Source: Sphingobacteriia bacterium
GTDB taxonomy: Bacteria > Bacteroidota > Bacteroidia > Chitinophagales > Chitinophagaceae
Length of the DNA stretch: 58,120 nucleotides
Assembly: GCA_015999745.1 (NCBI GenBank)
Contig: JAECQP010000019.1
Location: 1-58,120, forward strand
Reading direction: 5' to 3'
Made by a program: the position numbers and the translations under genes. The notes below the pieces were generated by a model. That model did no database searches and was not told the origin of the DNA. It was given only the letters and a program-made list of their open reading frames with translations. Within the stretch, counting starts at the first letter, position 1; each line of letters opens with the position of its first letter. Of the stretch, positions 1 through 8,772 are shown one piece after another.

Positions 1-944
1 CTCCGGGCGCCAGTGTGCTGGTATTGAAAAATGACACCATCATTTTCCAAAAAGGATATGGTATAAAGCAGGTCCATCAAAGGAGTCGCATTAATCCTTC
101 TACCAATTTCAGGCTGGCTTCCGTTACCAAACAGTTTACCGCAGCAAGCATTTTACTGCTGCAGCAAAGCGGAAAGCTGACCCTGAATGATCCTGTAACA
201 ATGCACCTTCCCGGCCTTCCGGCCTATGCCCGCACTATCCGCATCCGGCATTTACTGAACCATAGTTCCGGCCTGCCCGATTATGAAGAGCTGATTCCGG
301 ATGGACAAACGGAGCAGGTACATGATGCCGACTGCCTTCAACTGATCCATAAAGCCGACTCGCTTTATTTTGCGCCCGGGAACGCCTATCGTTACAGCAA
401 TACCGGTTATGCTTTGCTGGCCCTGATTGTAGAAAAGGTCAGCGGAAAATCCTTTGCTGATTTCCTGGAGTCGGCCATTTTCAAACCGTTGAATATGCAG
501 GGTACCGTTGCCTACGAAAAAGGTATTTCCAAAGTGAAGAACAGGGCCTTTGGCCACAGCCTGATCAGGGACAACTGGGAATTGACCGACCAGAGCAATT
601 CCAGTGCGGTGCTGGGCGATGGAGGTATTTATTCCAATGTACCGGACCTGGCTAAATGGATTTCCGCCTTGTGGAATTACCGGCTGTTACCCCGGAATGT
701 ACAACAGCAGGCATGGAGCGGTACGCTGTTCAATAACCAGCAGGTGAACGACTATGGTTTGGGATGGCATGTAGAAAAATACAGTAAGGGAACCCACCCT
801 TACCATTCCGGTAGTTCCATTGGTTTCAGGAATTACCTGAACCTGTTTCCGGAAGAAAAAATCATGGTAGTGGTGCTTACTAACAGAAACAGCGCTGATC
901 CCAAAACACTTTGTAAGCAGATATCAGCGCTGTTTGTTGAATAA
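1..944 (+). CDS. Serine hydrolase, beta-lactamase (class C/PBP-like) family, 5' partial
   Basis: The frame is open to the window edge and reads PGASVLVLKND before the first usable GTG at 15, so the N-terminus, probably with a signal peptide, lies outside the window. The three motifs of the class C beta-lactamase/D-Ala-D-Ala carboxypeptidase fold are present, counted from the GTG: SVTK with the nucleophile at about residue 36, YSN at about 127, and HSG (equivalent to KTG) at about 264. The family acts on peptidoglycan peptides, beta-lactams or esters in the periplasm; which of these applies here cannot be told from sequence. The gene converges on the next one with 6 bases between them. Confidence 0.88.
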   Translation, partial: PGASVLVLKNDTIIFQKGYGIKQVHQRSRINPSTNFRLASVTKQFTAASILLLQQSGKLTLNDPVTMHLPGLPAYARTIRIRHLLNHSSGLPDYEELIPDGQTEQVHDADCLQLIHKADSLYFAPGNAYRYSNTGYALLALIVEKVSGKSFADFLESAIFKPLNMQGTVAYEKGISKVKNRAFGHSLIRDNWELTDQSNSSAVLGDGGIYSNVPDLAKWISALWNYRLLPRNVQQQAWSGTLFNNQQVNDYGLGWHVEKYSKGTHPYHSGSSIGFRNYLNLFPEEKIMVVVLTNRNSADPKTLCKQISALFVE

Positions 945-950
945 GCCCGT

Positions 951-1994
951 TTAGAGGGTTTTCATATCGATCACAAAACGGTATTTCACATCCGACCGGA
1001 TAACCCGCTCGTAGGCTTCATTGATGTCTTTGATGGCAATCAGCTCTATCTCGGATACAATATTGTGTTCCGCACAATAGTTCAGCATTTCTTGTGTTTC
1101 TGCTATGCCTCCGATCATTGATCCGATAATACTCCTTCGCTTGGAAATCAGTTTACCGGAAGACAGGCTATGGTCTTCGGGCGGAATACCCACAATCAGC
1201 ATTTTGCCCTCCACCTTCAACAGATCGATGAAACGGTTGATATCGTGTTTTGCAGCAACAGTATTCAGGATAAAATCAAACTTGCCTTTCAGTTGCTTCA
1301 TTTGTTCGGGATCAGTGGATAATGCAAAATGATGCGCTCCCAGTTTTTTGGCATCCGCTTCCTTGGAAGGAGATGTGCTGAGCATCGTTACTTCTGCGCC
1401 GAAAGATGCGGCAAATTTCACCGCCATATGGCCCAGGCCGCCCAATCCCAGTACGGCTACTTTATGTCCTTTTCCCACGCCCGCATAACGAAGCGGGGAA
1501 TAAGTGGTGATACCCGCGCAAAGCAATGGTGCAATTGCAGCCAATTGATTGGTTGGCGGAATGATTAATGCATAATCTTCATCCACCACATAGGTGGAGG
1601 AATACCCGCCGAATGTTTTGGTAACCTTATCTCTGTAGTAACCGTTATAAGTGGGCGACATCCCCTCTTCGCAATATTGCTCCTGCCCTTTTTTGCAGGA
1701 ATCACAATGTCGGCAGGAATCCACAAATACGCCTACCCCGGCCAGGTCTCCCACTTTAAATTTGGATACCTTACTACCCACCTGCACTACTTTTCCTACA
1801 ATTTCATGTCCCGGCACTACGGGGTACAAAGCTTCCCCCCATTCACTTCTGACAGTATGAATATCAGAGTGACAAACGCCACAGTACAGAATGTCTATTA
1901 AAATATCTGCCTCGCCCACATCCCTGCGTTCAAAACCAAGGGGAGCCAGCCGGCTGTCTTTACTAACTGCGCCGTAACCTTTTACCTGTATCAT
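951..1994 (-). CDS. Zinc-dependent NAD(P) alcohol dehydrogenase (YahK/cinnamyl-alcohol type)
   Basis: A 347-residue medium-chain dehydrogenase, full length for the family. The catalytic zinc ligands are visible as C41 in GVCHSD and H63-E64 in the GHE motif. The structural zinc site is C94, C97, C100 and C108. A Rossmann motif GLGGLGH follows at mid-protein. The family reduces aldehydes to alcohols, usually with NADPH, in the cytosol; the natural substrate is unknown. The start is the ATG at 1994. The stretch upstream contains a loose -7 element (TAACTTTA) about 30 bases before the start. Confidence 0.93.
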   Translation of the reverse strand: MIQVKGYGAVSKDSRLAPLGFERRDVGEADILIDILYCGVCHSDIHTVRSEWGEALYPVVPGHEIVGKVVQVGSKVSKFKVGDLAGVGVFVDSCRHCDSCKKGQEQYCEEGMSPTYNGYYRDKVTKTFGGYSSTYVVDEDYALIIPPTNQLAAIAPLLCAGITTYSPLRYAGVGKGHKVAVLGLGGLGHMAVKFAASFGAEVTMLSTSPSKEADAKKLGAHHFALSTDPEQMKQLKGKFDFILNTVAAKHDINRFIDLLKVEGKMLIVGIPPEDHSLSSGKLISKRRSIIGSMIGGIAETQEMLNYCAEHNIVSEIELIAIKDINEAYERVIRSDVKYRFVIDMKTL

Positions 1995-2024
1995 TGTTTT
2001 GATTTTTATTTGACCATAAAGTTA

Positions 2025-2262
2025 ACATATACCATCCATGTTAAACCGGAAGAAGAAATGGTGTGGTTAACCCAAAGCCAGATGCAATAGTTGTTTCTTC
2101 AGACAAAGCAAAATATGAGCTTACACATAAAGAACATTTATAATGAAAAGGAATTGGACAGAGAGACAAGAGGGGAAGCGATCCGTCAAACGGGAAATTG
2201 AATATTATTCTTTAGATGTCATTGTTTCAGTAGGATACCGGGTAAAATCACAAGAGAAAGAA
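2025..2262 (+). pseudogene. Decayed RhuM-family gene fragment
   Basis: Translating the + strand from about 2025 gives the conserved RhuM N-terminal pattern EEEMVWLTQSQMQ, then a TAG at 2088-2090 where the family has Glu, then LHIKNIYNEKELD. After about 2190 the frame shifts by one and reads REIEYYSLDVIVSVGYRVKS, another RhuM hallmark. The fragment has no start codon and no C-terminal half. RhuM-family genes (virulence or Fic-linked proteins) usually travel on genomic islands. The fragment lies directly past the 3' end of a tRNA gene, a common integration site. Identification rests on recognised motifs, not on a database search. Confidence 0.68.
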
Positions 2263-2264
2263 GA

Positions 2265-2303
2265 AAAGGCTGAAACCAAGTGTAGTACTTAATTTCAGCC
2301 TTT
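2265..2303 (-). terminator. Rho-independent terminator of tRNA-Val
   Basis: An 11-bp perfect stem (AAAGGCTGAAA / TTTCAGCCTTT) begins 2 bases past the tRNA 3' end. Read leftward it is followed by a pyrimidine-rich TTCTTTCTC tail. Confidence 0.8.
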
Positions 2304-2304
2304 G

Positions 2305-2379
2305 TGGGAGCACACGGGTTCGAACCGCGGACCCTCTGCTTGTAAGGCAGATGCTCTAAACCAACTGAGCTATGCTCCC
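2305..2379 (-). tRNA. tRNA-Val (anticodon TAC)
   Basis: The 75-base cloverleaf folds completely on the minus strand. It has a 7-bp acceptor stem (GGGAGCA / TGCTCCC) with discriminator A, a D arm GCTC/GAGC, an anticodon stem TCTGC/GCAGA with loop CTTACAA (anticodon TAC, reading GUA valine codons), and a T arm with TTCGAAC. CCA is not encoded. The gene has its own promoter and terminator. Confidence 0.97.
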
Positions 2380-2397
2380 TTTGTTTGTTTGGGAGTG

Positions 2398-2428
2398 CAA
2401 AAATAAGGGCTGTGTTTCAACTACCAAA
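2398..2428 (-). promoter_or_regulatory. Bacteroidota-type promoter of tRNA-Val
   Basis: On the minus strand TTTG, 19 bases, then TATTTTTG matches the Bacteroidota consensus TTTG-N19-21-TAnnTTTG. The -7 element ends 19 bases before the mature tRNA 5' end. Confidence 0.78.
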
Positions 2429-2499
2429 AAAAAAGATGATTTTTTCTCAGATTCTTTTAAAACAATCTTTTTTGTATCGCCAAAACCTACATTTGCAAC

Positions 2500-2805
2500 A
2501 TGTCATTCCCCTTTTCTTCTTCCGCCCCTAAACCCTGGGAGGTTTTTGAATCCGATACAGAAACCGCACTGGCTTCCTCGTATAGCCTTGTTGTGTGGAA
2601 CGATGAGGTAAATACTTTTGAATGGGTAATTGAAACTTTAATGGAGGTTTGTGGTCATACGCTGGAACAGGCGGAACAATGTGCGTTATTTATTCATTAC
2701 AAGGGTAAGTACGCAGTAAAGTCTGGTGATTACAACACCTTAAAACCCATGTGCAATAGTATTACCGAAAGAGGTATTGGCGCTACCCTGGAGATTGCCG
2801 ATTAA
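2500..2805 (+). CDS. clpS: ClpS, adaptor of the ClpAP/ClpCP protease
   Basis: The 101-residue protein carries the ClpS core, with WNDEVNTFEWVIETL and the following helix EQAEQCALFIHYKGK. ClpS binds bulky N-terminal residues of N-degron substrates and delivers them to the Clp ATPase. The N-terminal ~25 residues are the usual variable tail. The stop codon shares a base with the start of aat, the enzyme that creates such N-terminal residues, so the pair forms one functional unit. A TACATTTG at 2488-2495 sits very close to the ATG and may be the -7 element of a nearly leaderless transcript. Confidence 0.95.
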   Translation: MSFPFSSSAPKPWEVFESDTETALASSYSLVVWNDEVNTFEWVIETLMEVCGHTLEQAEQCALFIHYKGKYAVKSGDYNTLKPMCNSITERGIGATLEIAD

Positions 2806-3452
2806 TGCATACGCTTTCAGATAAAATCTGGTTTCCCCCTGTTGATGATGCTGCAGACGATGGACTGCTGGCCATTGGTGGTGATTTATGCGCCGAAAGA
2901 ATTCTGTTGGCCTACCGCAAAGGCATTTTTCCCTGGTTTGAAGGAGATATTCCGCTATGGTGGAGTCCCGATCCTCGCTTTGTACTGTTTCCCGATCAAC
3001 TGAAAGTAAGCAAAAGTATGCGGCAACTGATCCGCAACCACCGCTTTCAATTTCGCATTAACTCCGATTTTGCGGGCGTGATTCGTGCCTGCAAAGCACA
3101 ACCGCGCGAAGGACAGGACGGCACCTGGATCACCGATGAAGTGGAAACTGCCTATACCCAACTGCATCAAATGGGCTATGCGCATGCTGCAGAAGCCTGG
3201 CTCAACGGAGAACTGGCAGGGGGGCTCTATGGAATCAGGCTGGGGAATGTTTTCTTTGGCGAGAGCATGTTCAGCAAGGCTTCCAATGCCAGCAAATTCG
3301 CCTTTATCTGCTATGTGGAGCAGTTGAAAAAAGAAGGCCTGCGCCTCATCGATTGCCAGGTATATACCAGTCATCTGGAAAGCCTGGGAGCAAAAATGAT
3401 TCCGAGAAAAACCTTTATTGAGTTGTTAAAAACTTACGGAGCAGACCGGTAG
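2805..3452 (+). CDS. aat: Leucyl/phenylalanyl-tRNA-protein transferase
   Basis: The 215-residue protein has family hallmarks GLLAIGGDL, YRKGIFPWF and WWSPDPRFVL near the N-terminus, and GGLYGIRLGNVFFGESMF and the C-terminal SHLESLGAK segment. The enzyme moves Leu or Phe from charged tRNA to proteins with N-terminal Lys or Arg, making N-degrons in the cytosol. It starts at an ATG that overlaps the clpS stop (TAATG), which implies translational coupling. Its 3' end overlaps the converging DUF4294 gene by 19 bases. Confidence 0.96.
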   Translation: MHTLSDKIWFPPVDDAADDGLLAIGGDLCAERILLAYRKGIFPWFEGDIPLWWSPDPRFVLFPDQLKVSKSMRQLIRNHRFQFRINSDFAGVIRACKAQPREGQDGTWITDEVETAYTQLHQMGYAHAAEAWLNGELAGGLYGIRLGNVFFGESMFSKASNASKFAFICYVEQLKKEGLRLIDCQVYTSHLESLGAKMIPRKTFIELLKTYGADR

Positions 3453-4063
3453 CCGTACATCACTTCCACATCACGTACAATTTTTTCCATGTCCATGTCT
3501 TTGTACATGGGCTCGTAGGACTGTTTAAGATTGCTGCCAAATACCACGGCAATGGTTTGCCAGAATGCAGCAGTAACAAAGCCCTTGTATTCATCGATGA
3601 TTTCGTAGCAGTTGTTGCCCGTTTCGCGGTTAATCAGTTTCATCAAGACCTTTCCCTGGTACACCGAGAGTTGGGTAAGCCTGTCTGCAAAATCGCGCTT
3701 CAGGTCTTTCTCTCTTTTTTTAATGATGGCCCTGCGCTGCTTTTTATCGGTCACGTGCACCAACTGTGCGTTGATTTCCCGCATGACACGACCGGCGGCT
3801 TTTGCATACGGATAGGTCACGTAAACCGCGTTGCGCAACCGGGACCAGTTTTCCCAGTAATTCCTCCACTTCTTACTCATTTTGGCATTTACCAGGATCG
3901 GCGGAAGGTAGGATTGTCCAATGGTATCTCCTTCCGGTGTAATAAACGCAGCTACCCGTACTGTATCGTTGATGCCGGTTTGGGCAACTGTACGGAGGGA
4001 GGCTGCCAGAAACAGCATCAGCCCTAAAAAGATGATATGTATGCTTTTTTTTGTCAAGACCAA
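3434..4063 (-). CDS. Exported DUF4294 protein
   Basis: About 209 residues with an N-terminal hydrophobic signal peptide ending near TVAQ, then the DUF4294 body: a short beta region followed by a basic helical segment rich in Lys/Arg (about residues 105-130). The family is found in Bacteroidota and its function is unknown. There is no ATG near the N-terminus. TTG codons at 4063 (directly after an in-frame TGA) and 4057 are the likely starts; the second gives the more typical leader with lysines before the hydrophobic stretch. It is probably exported to the periplasm. Confidence 0.85.
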   Translation of the reverse strand: MVLTKKSIHIIFLGLMLFLAASLRTVAQTGINDTVRVAAFITPEGDTIGQSYLPPILVNAKMSKKWRNYWENWSRLRNAVYVTYPYAKAAGRVMREINAQLVHVTDKKQRRAIIKKREKDLKRDFADRLTQLSVYQGKVLMKLINRETGNNCYEIIDEYKGFVTAAFWQTIAVVFGSNLKQSYEPMYKDMDMEKIVRDVEVMYGYRSAP

Positions 4064-4120
4064 TCAACGAGCCATATGGCTGATATTAATACTATGACCC
4101 TCAAAAAGTAACCTTCGCTG

Positions 4121-6571
4121 CTAAACCGCGGCAGTGTTTTTTCCGCCTGTTTTCTTTACCCGCTGTACAATGGACATGATCAGTCCCACCACCATCACCA
4201 CTATCCCCAGCCAGAGGATATTGATCATAGGGAATTCATATACTTTCAGGGTGAGCAGGTCGGTAATATTCCCGGTTTCCTTCACGCCAATTTCCAGTTT
4301 ACCGGAAGCCTGGTCGATCACTTTATTGAACTTCAGGATCAAACTCTGGGATAATACCGTATCGGTGATCGTGCGCAATTCCTGGCCCTTCAATGCAATT
4401 CCCGGATTAGCAGTATAGAACCTGCCTTCTTTGGAAATAACGGTCATATCGAGGAACAGGGAGGTTTCATCGTCGGCATAAAGATGTTTCTTCTCCTTAG
4501 GGTTAACAGAAACCTTGTTGAGGATCATCATGCCGTTACCATAAAACAGGGTATCATGCACTTTCACTTCCCGGTTTTTAAAGGTCACCGTATCGGCAGA
4601 CCTGTTTTCCTGGAAAGAAGTGATGTATACAAAAATATCTTTATCCCAGTAATGGCGGGCTGCAGGGTTAGCAGCAAAGCCTTCCATGCCTTTATTGTTC
4701 TTGATCACATCGGGGTATAACCTGAAATGATCATTGCCGGCCTTGGAAGTAAAGTCTATTTCAAAATATCGCTTACGATCCAGCGGGTTGGTGGTATCTT
4801 TTACATAGGTTACCATATAACGGCCCATATCGGTGGCTACCCCTTTAAACAGGGTCAGGTTTTCCGCAGGGTTTCCGGCAGGATTGGGCTTACCACCCTC
4901 TTCTACCCTTAAAGGAGATACGCCGGTGGTATTCCAGCTCAATACAGTCTTTTTAGCAGAGGAAATCAGTATCCCCAATAACACCATTCCAAATCCGATA
5001 TGCGCTACCGTAGCACCCGCTGCTTTCAACTTACCCTTCAGGCCCAGCCAGAGATAGGCGGAATTGGCTACTATGGCATATACTGCTGCAAAAATGGCTA
5101 CATGTATGGCTCCCAGGAACCCGATCCCTTTCTTATCATAACTGATATGGCCAAAGAAACTGATGGCCAGCGAAATGGCCAGTGCAATCACCGTAGGAAC
5201 AAGGATCTTCCTGAAATGCGCTTTTGGCGTATCCTTGTATTTGAAGTATTGGGTAACGGCGGTGAGCATTCCGATCAGGATCGCCACAAATACCTGGATC
5301 TGGTTATACGCAAACTCCGGGTCTTCCGGGGGGGCAATATTGGTACCGAATAATTTATTCCATACAGGTGTGGAGGTTTTGGCAATGATCACCGCTCCGG
5401 CCAGGAACAGGATCAGGGAACCAATGAACATCCAGAATTCGCGGCTATTGGTATTTTCTTCCTTTACAATAGAAGGAATGGATTTGTAGCGGATAAAAAA
5501 CAGTACCAGCGACGGAATCAGGAATACCAGCAGGAACAACAACAACTGTGTATTCATTCCCAGATCGGTGAACGCGTGCACAGAGGTATCGCCCAGCACA
5601 CCGCTCCTGGTCAGGAAAGTGGAATACAGGATCAGTATAAAGCTGATGATATAGAAGAAATAGGTGGGTCTGAGAGAGTATCCGCTGTTCTTATACACCA
5701 GGTTGGTATGTAAGCCGGCCACCAGGGTTAACCAGGGCACCAGGGAGGCATTCTCTACCGGGTCCCACGCCCAGTAACCACCAAAAGATAAACTTTCATA
5801 GGCCCATGCCGCCCCCATCATAATACCAAGTCCTAAAGCAGCGGCGGAAAAAGAGGCCCATGGCAGGGCGGGCTTTGTCCACTCATGGTCTTTACCCATC
5901 AGGCCAGCAATGGCATAGGCAAAGGGCACCACGGTTGAAGCAAATCCCAGGAACAGTATCGGAGGATGTATAACCATCCAGTAATTCTGCAGCAGGGTAT
6001 TTAAACCGGTACCGTCTTTAATAAAGGAAAGGTATTCGGGCCGGCTGAAAATGGGTGCATCCATTTCATTCCGGAGCAGTACAAAAGGACCACTTCCTAC
6101 TTTAACATCAAAGAAATAAACGCCCAGGATCATGGTAGCCAGGGTAACCTGGGTAAAACTCAACACCGACATCACGCCGGCTTCCCACTTACCCGCCGTC
6201 CGGATCACCATCCATCCCAACAAACAGTTCCAGAAACTCCAGAGCATAAAGCTTCCCTCCTGTCCTTCCCAGAAACAGCTCAGCAGGTATTCTGCCTGCA
6301 GGCTTCTGTCGCTGTGGGTATACGCGTACTTGTATTCGAATAAATGATTGGAGATGATGTAATACAAGATCCCAAACATGGCCAGGATACTGATGGTTAC
6401 AAAACCATGCGCCCAACGGGCCAGCTTCATCCAGGGCTGTTGCTCCAGCGGGCTGTTCAGCCTGCTGGCCTTAAAAAAGGCGATGGTTGCCAGCAATGAA
6501 GCAACCAGACTCAATACAGCAAAAAAATGTCCTATTTGTCCGGGCAATAAATGTTCACCGATATAATTCAT
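4121..6571 (-). CDS. ccmF: Cytochrome c assembly protein CcmF (CcsA/CcmF haem lyase family)
   Basis: An 816-residue polytopic membrane protein. The tryptophan-rich haem-handling motif GGYWAWDPVENASLVPWL lies at about residues 260-280, among many hydrophobic segments. A periplasmic beta-rich region (about 590-770) precedes a last membrane helix. In system I, CcmF takes haem from CcmE and attaches it to apocytochrome c. The gene lies 26 bases downstream of ccmE on the same strand, so the two form an operon. The apocytochrome chaperone CcmH and the ABC subunits CcmABC are not encoded in this window. Confidence 0.93.
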   Translation of the reverse strand: MNYIGEHLLPGQIGHFFAVLSLVASLLATIAFFKASRLNSPLEQQPWMKLARWAHGFVTISILAMFGILYYIISNHLFEYKYAYTHSDRSLQAEYLLSCFWEGQEGSFMLWSFWNCLLGWMVIRTAGKWEAGVMSVLSFTQVTLATMILGVYFFDVKVGSGPFVLLRNEMDAPIFSRPEYLSFIKDGTGLNTLLQNYWMVIHPPILFLGFASTVVPFAYAIAGLMGKDHEWTKPALPWASFSAAALGLGIMMGAAWAYESLSFGGYWAWDPVENASLVPWLTLVAGLHTNLVYKNSGYSLRPTYFFYIISFILILYSTFLTRSGVLGDTSVHAFTDLGMNTQLLLFLLVFLIPSLVLFFIRYKSIPSIVKEENTNSREFWMFIGSLILFLAGAVIIAKTSTPVWNKLFGTNIAPPEDPEFAYNQIQVFVAILIGMLTAVTQYFKYKDTPKAHFRKILVPTVIALAISLAISFFGHISYDKKGIGFLGAIHVAIFAAVYAIVANSAYLWLGLKGKLKAAGATVAHIGFGMVLLGILISSAKKTVLSWNTTGVSPLRVEEGGKPNPAGNPAENLTLFKGVATDMGRYMVTYVKDTTNPLDRKRYFEIDFTSKAGNDHFRLYPDVIKNNKGMEGFAANPAARHYWDKDIFVYITSFQENRSADTVTFKNREVKVHDTLFYGNGMMILNKVSVNPKEKKHLYADDETSLFLDMTVISKEGRFYTANPGIALKGQELRTITDTVLSQSLILKFNKVIDQASGKLEIGVKETGNITDLLTLKVYEFPMINILWLGIVVMVVGLIMSIVQRVKKTGGKNTAAV

Positions 6572-6597
6572 GAAGGGCTGTTCTTTTAAAAATAGTT

Positions 6598-7005
6598 CTA
6601 GTTGGAAGTTTGCAACTGATTCTTCATAGCATTGGGATCATCCTTATACTTGGAAGGGCATTTCAGCAGAATATTCTTACAGTCAAAATAACCGTCTTTT
6701 ACAGCTCCTTTCAGCACCAGCCGCTCGCTTTTTTCCATATCGGTGGGTTTGGCATCGTGGTAAACCACTTTGATGGAATTACCGAGGGTATCAACAGCGG
6801 TGAAGCTCAAATAGTTCGGATTTTTTGCGGCATCGTATTCAATGGGGTGTCCCTTATCAATTTTGGCGATCAGATTAACGTGTTTACCTTCTTTCTCCCT
6901 TGCGGAGGCAATGGTTTCATACGTGGTCAGGTCTCCTGAATACTGGACCAGAACGGCAATGGAAGCGGCTATTAAAACCAGGATGATTATGTGGGTCGTT
7001 TTCAT
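6598..7005 (-). CDS. ccmE: Haem chaperone CcmE, CXXXY variant
   Basis: The 135-residue protein has one N-terminal membrane anchor (residues 5-20) and a small OB-fold domain exposed to the periplasm. In classical CcmE haem is bound covalently by a His in an HxxxY motif. Here the equivalent position reads C116-P-S-K-Y120, the CXXXY version described for some other lineages. It should carry haem to CcmF, the next gene. A good -7 element lies 18 bases upstream of its ATG, so ccmE leads the operon. Confidence 0.9.
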   Translation of the reverse strand: MKTTHIIILVLIAASIAVLVQYSGDLTTYETIASAREKEGKHVNLIAKIDKGHPIEYDAAKNPNYLSFTAVDTLGNSIKVVYHDAKPTDMEKSERLVLKGAVKDGYFDCKNILLKCPSKYKDDPNAMKNQLQTSN

Positions 7006-7022
7006 GTAGTTCTATTATCCGG

Positions 7023-7030
7023 CAAAGCTA
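7023..7030 (-). promoter_or_regulatory. -7 element of the ccmE-ccmF operon
   Basis: TAGCTTTG on the minus strand matches TAnnTTTG and is 17 bases before the ccmE start codon. No clear -33 TTTG is visible at the usual distance. Confidence 0.55.
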
Positions 7031-7186
7031 ATTTAAAGCGGCCATAAACCGTATCTAAACCAACATTTATTACCTGCCTGATAATTTTTTAACTTTTAAG
7101 GGGAATTTAGCCGAAAGAGGGCGGGATATTAGCCCCAATTCGAAAAATGCGCCTAACTTGCGCCCTGTTTTCAATGCATACTCGTC

Positions 7187-8221
7187 ATGACAGATTTATC
7201 CTGTTTTAACCCCAACGCGGTTTCTAACCCGAACAACAATATTTTCGGAATTCCCTTCCAGGAAGAAGATGCCCGTTTGGTGATCCTCCCCGTACCCTGG
7301 GAAGTAACGGTCAGCTATGGTGCAGGCACCGCCCGCGCAGCCGATCATATCTTCAAATCCAGCCTGCAGGTGGATATCCTGGATGTGGATGGAACTGCCG
7401 GATGGAAACAGGGGTTCTTTATGCAGGAGATCGACAAAAAACTCCTCTTCAAAAACGACTACCTCCGCAAAGAGGCTGAACTCTATATTGATTATATATC
7501 GCAGGGTGCGGAACTGGAAAAAAACAAGTTCATGTGCAAGAGCCTGAAGGAAATCAACGAAGGCAGTTGCTATATGAACAACTGGGTGTACGAGCAAAGC
7601 AAGGCCCTGTTGGAAAAAAACAAACTGGTGGCGGTACTGGGCGGAGACCACAGCACGCCCCTTGGTTTAATGAAAGCGCTTGCCGAAAAGCATGGTGAAT
7701 TCGGCATTTTGCAGATAGACGCCCATTGCGATCTGAGAGCCCAATACGAAAACTTCATTTATTCCCATGCTTCCATCATGTACAATGCGTTAAACGAGAT
7801 CCCCGCACTCACTAAACTGGTGCAGGTGGGCATACGCGATTATAGTGAAGAGGAATGGAATTATATCTGCGGCAGCAATTTCAAAGTAGTTACTTATTTC
7901 GACAAGCTGATCAAAGAACGGTTATTTGAAGGGCAGTCCTGGAAACATATTACAGACGAAATCATTGGCAACCTGCCACAAAAAGTATATATTAGTTTCG
8001 ACATAGACGGGCTGGACAGAAAGCTCTGTCCGAATACCGGCACACCGGTGCCCGGTGGATTTGACAGTGAGGAAGTAATTTACCTGATCAGGAAAGTAAA
8101 GGAAAGCGGCCGGGAACTGATTGGTTTTGACCTGGTGGAGATTGGCGTTGGTCAAACCGACTGGGACAGTAATGTGGGTGCAAGAATTCTTTGGCGCCTC
8201 TGCAACATAATGGTATCATAA
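7187..8221 (+). CDS. Ureohydrolase, agmatinase/arginase family
   Basis: A 344-residue protein with all binuclear manganese motifs of the family: GGDHS (D154, H155), DAHCD (D178, H180, D182) and SFDIDGLD (D272, D274). The family hydrolyses a guanidino group to release urea; agmatine, arginine and formiminoglutamate are the usual substrates. The overall pattern is nearest to Bacteroidota agmatinase-like proteins, which would place it in putrescine synthesis, but no other polyamine gene is in the window. The stop overlaps the start of the next gene (TAATG), so it leads a translationally coupled run. Confidence 0.9.
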   Translation: MTDLSCFNPNAVSNPNNNIFGIPFQEEDARLVILPVPWEVTVSYGAGTARAADHIFKSSLQVDILDVDGTAGWKQGFFMQEIDKKLLFKNDYLRKEAELYIDYISQGAELEKNKFMCKSLKEINEGSCYMNNWVYEQSKALLEKNKLVAVLGGDHSTPLGLMKALAEKHGEFGILQIDAHCDLRAQYENFIYSHASIMYNALNEIPALTKLVQVGIRDYSEEEWNYICGSNFKVVTYFDKLIKERLFEGQSWKHITDEIIGNLPQKVYISFDIDGLDRKLCPNTGTPVPGGFDSEEVIYLIRKVKESGRELIGFDLVEIGVGQTDWDSNVGARILWRLCNIMVS

Positions 8222-8766
8222 TGAAGACATACGACTATATCATCGTTTTTAAGAAAAAGAACAACGGGAAAATTGATGGCATCAGCCAGCTGATGTTGCT
8301 GATATCGCTGATTGCTTTTATTCGTTTCTCCGTTATGTATCCCGCTTATATGCTGATCCCCATGATCATTTCCCTGCTGATACTTGGATGGTGGATTTTT
8401 TGCTATACGCAACTCAGAAGAAATGTACGCCCTTCTTACAGGCTTGCATTGTTGCTCGCCGCTGTTGGCTGGTATTTTCAGCCCGACGGCATCTGGATTT
8501 CACTGGTTTACCTGATTGCATCCGTACTGGAGAAACAAGCTAAATTCCAGGAGGAGATTGCCTTTGACGCAGAAGAGATCGTGATCAACAGTTTCCCTAA
8601 AAAGAAATACGGCTGGGAAGAACTCAATAATGTGATTTTAAAAGATGGCATGCTCACAGTAGATTTCAAAAACAACAAACTGATACAGAAAGAAGTTGAC
8701 AGCGAAGTGAGTCCCCAGGTTGAAACTGCGTTCAACAATTTTGTCAAAAGCCATTTACCCCAATAA
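8221..8766 (+). CDS. Small membrane protein of unknown function
   Basis: 181 residues. A basic N-terminus (MKTYDYIIVFKKK) precedes about four hydrophobic segments between residues 20 and 105. A soluble C-terminal domain (about 110-181) of alternating beta-like stretches resembles the size and layout of bacterial PH-like domains, but this is only an impression. The ATG overlapping the ureohydrolase stop was chosen over an upstream in-frame ATG inside that gene. Coupling to the ureohydrolase before it and the radical SAM gene 6 bases after it suggests a shared role. Confidence 0.75.
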   Translation: MKTYDYIIVFKKKNNGKIDGISQLMLLISLIAFIRFSVMYPAYMLIPMIISLLILGWWIFCYTQLRRNVRPSYRLALLLAAVGWYFQPDGIWISLVYLIASVLEKQAKFQEEIAFDAEEIVINSFPKKKYGWEELNNVILKDGMLTVDFKNNKLIQKEVDSEVSPQVETAFNNFVKSHLPQ

Positions 8767-8772
8767 GATATT

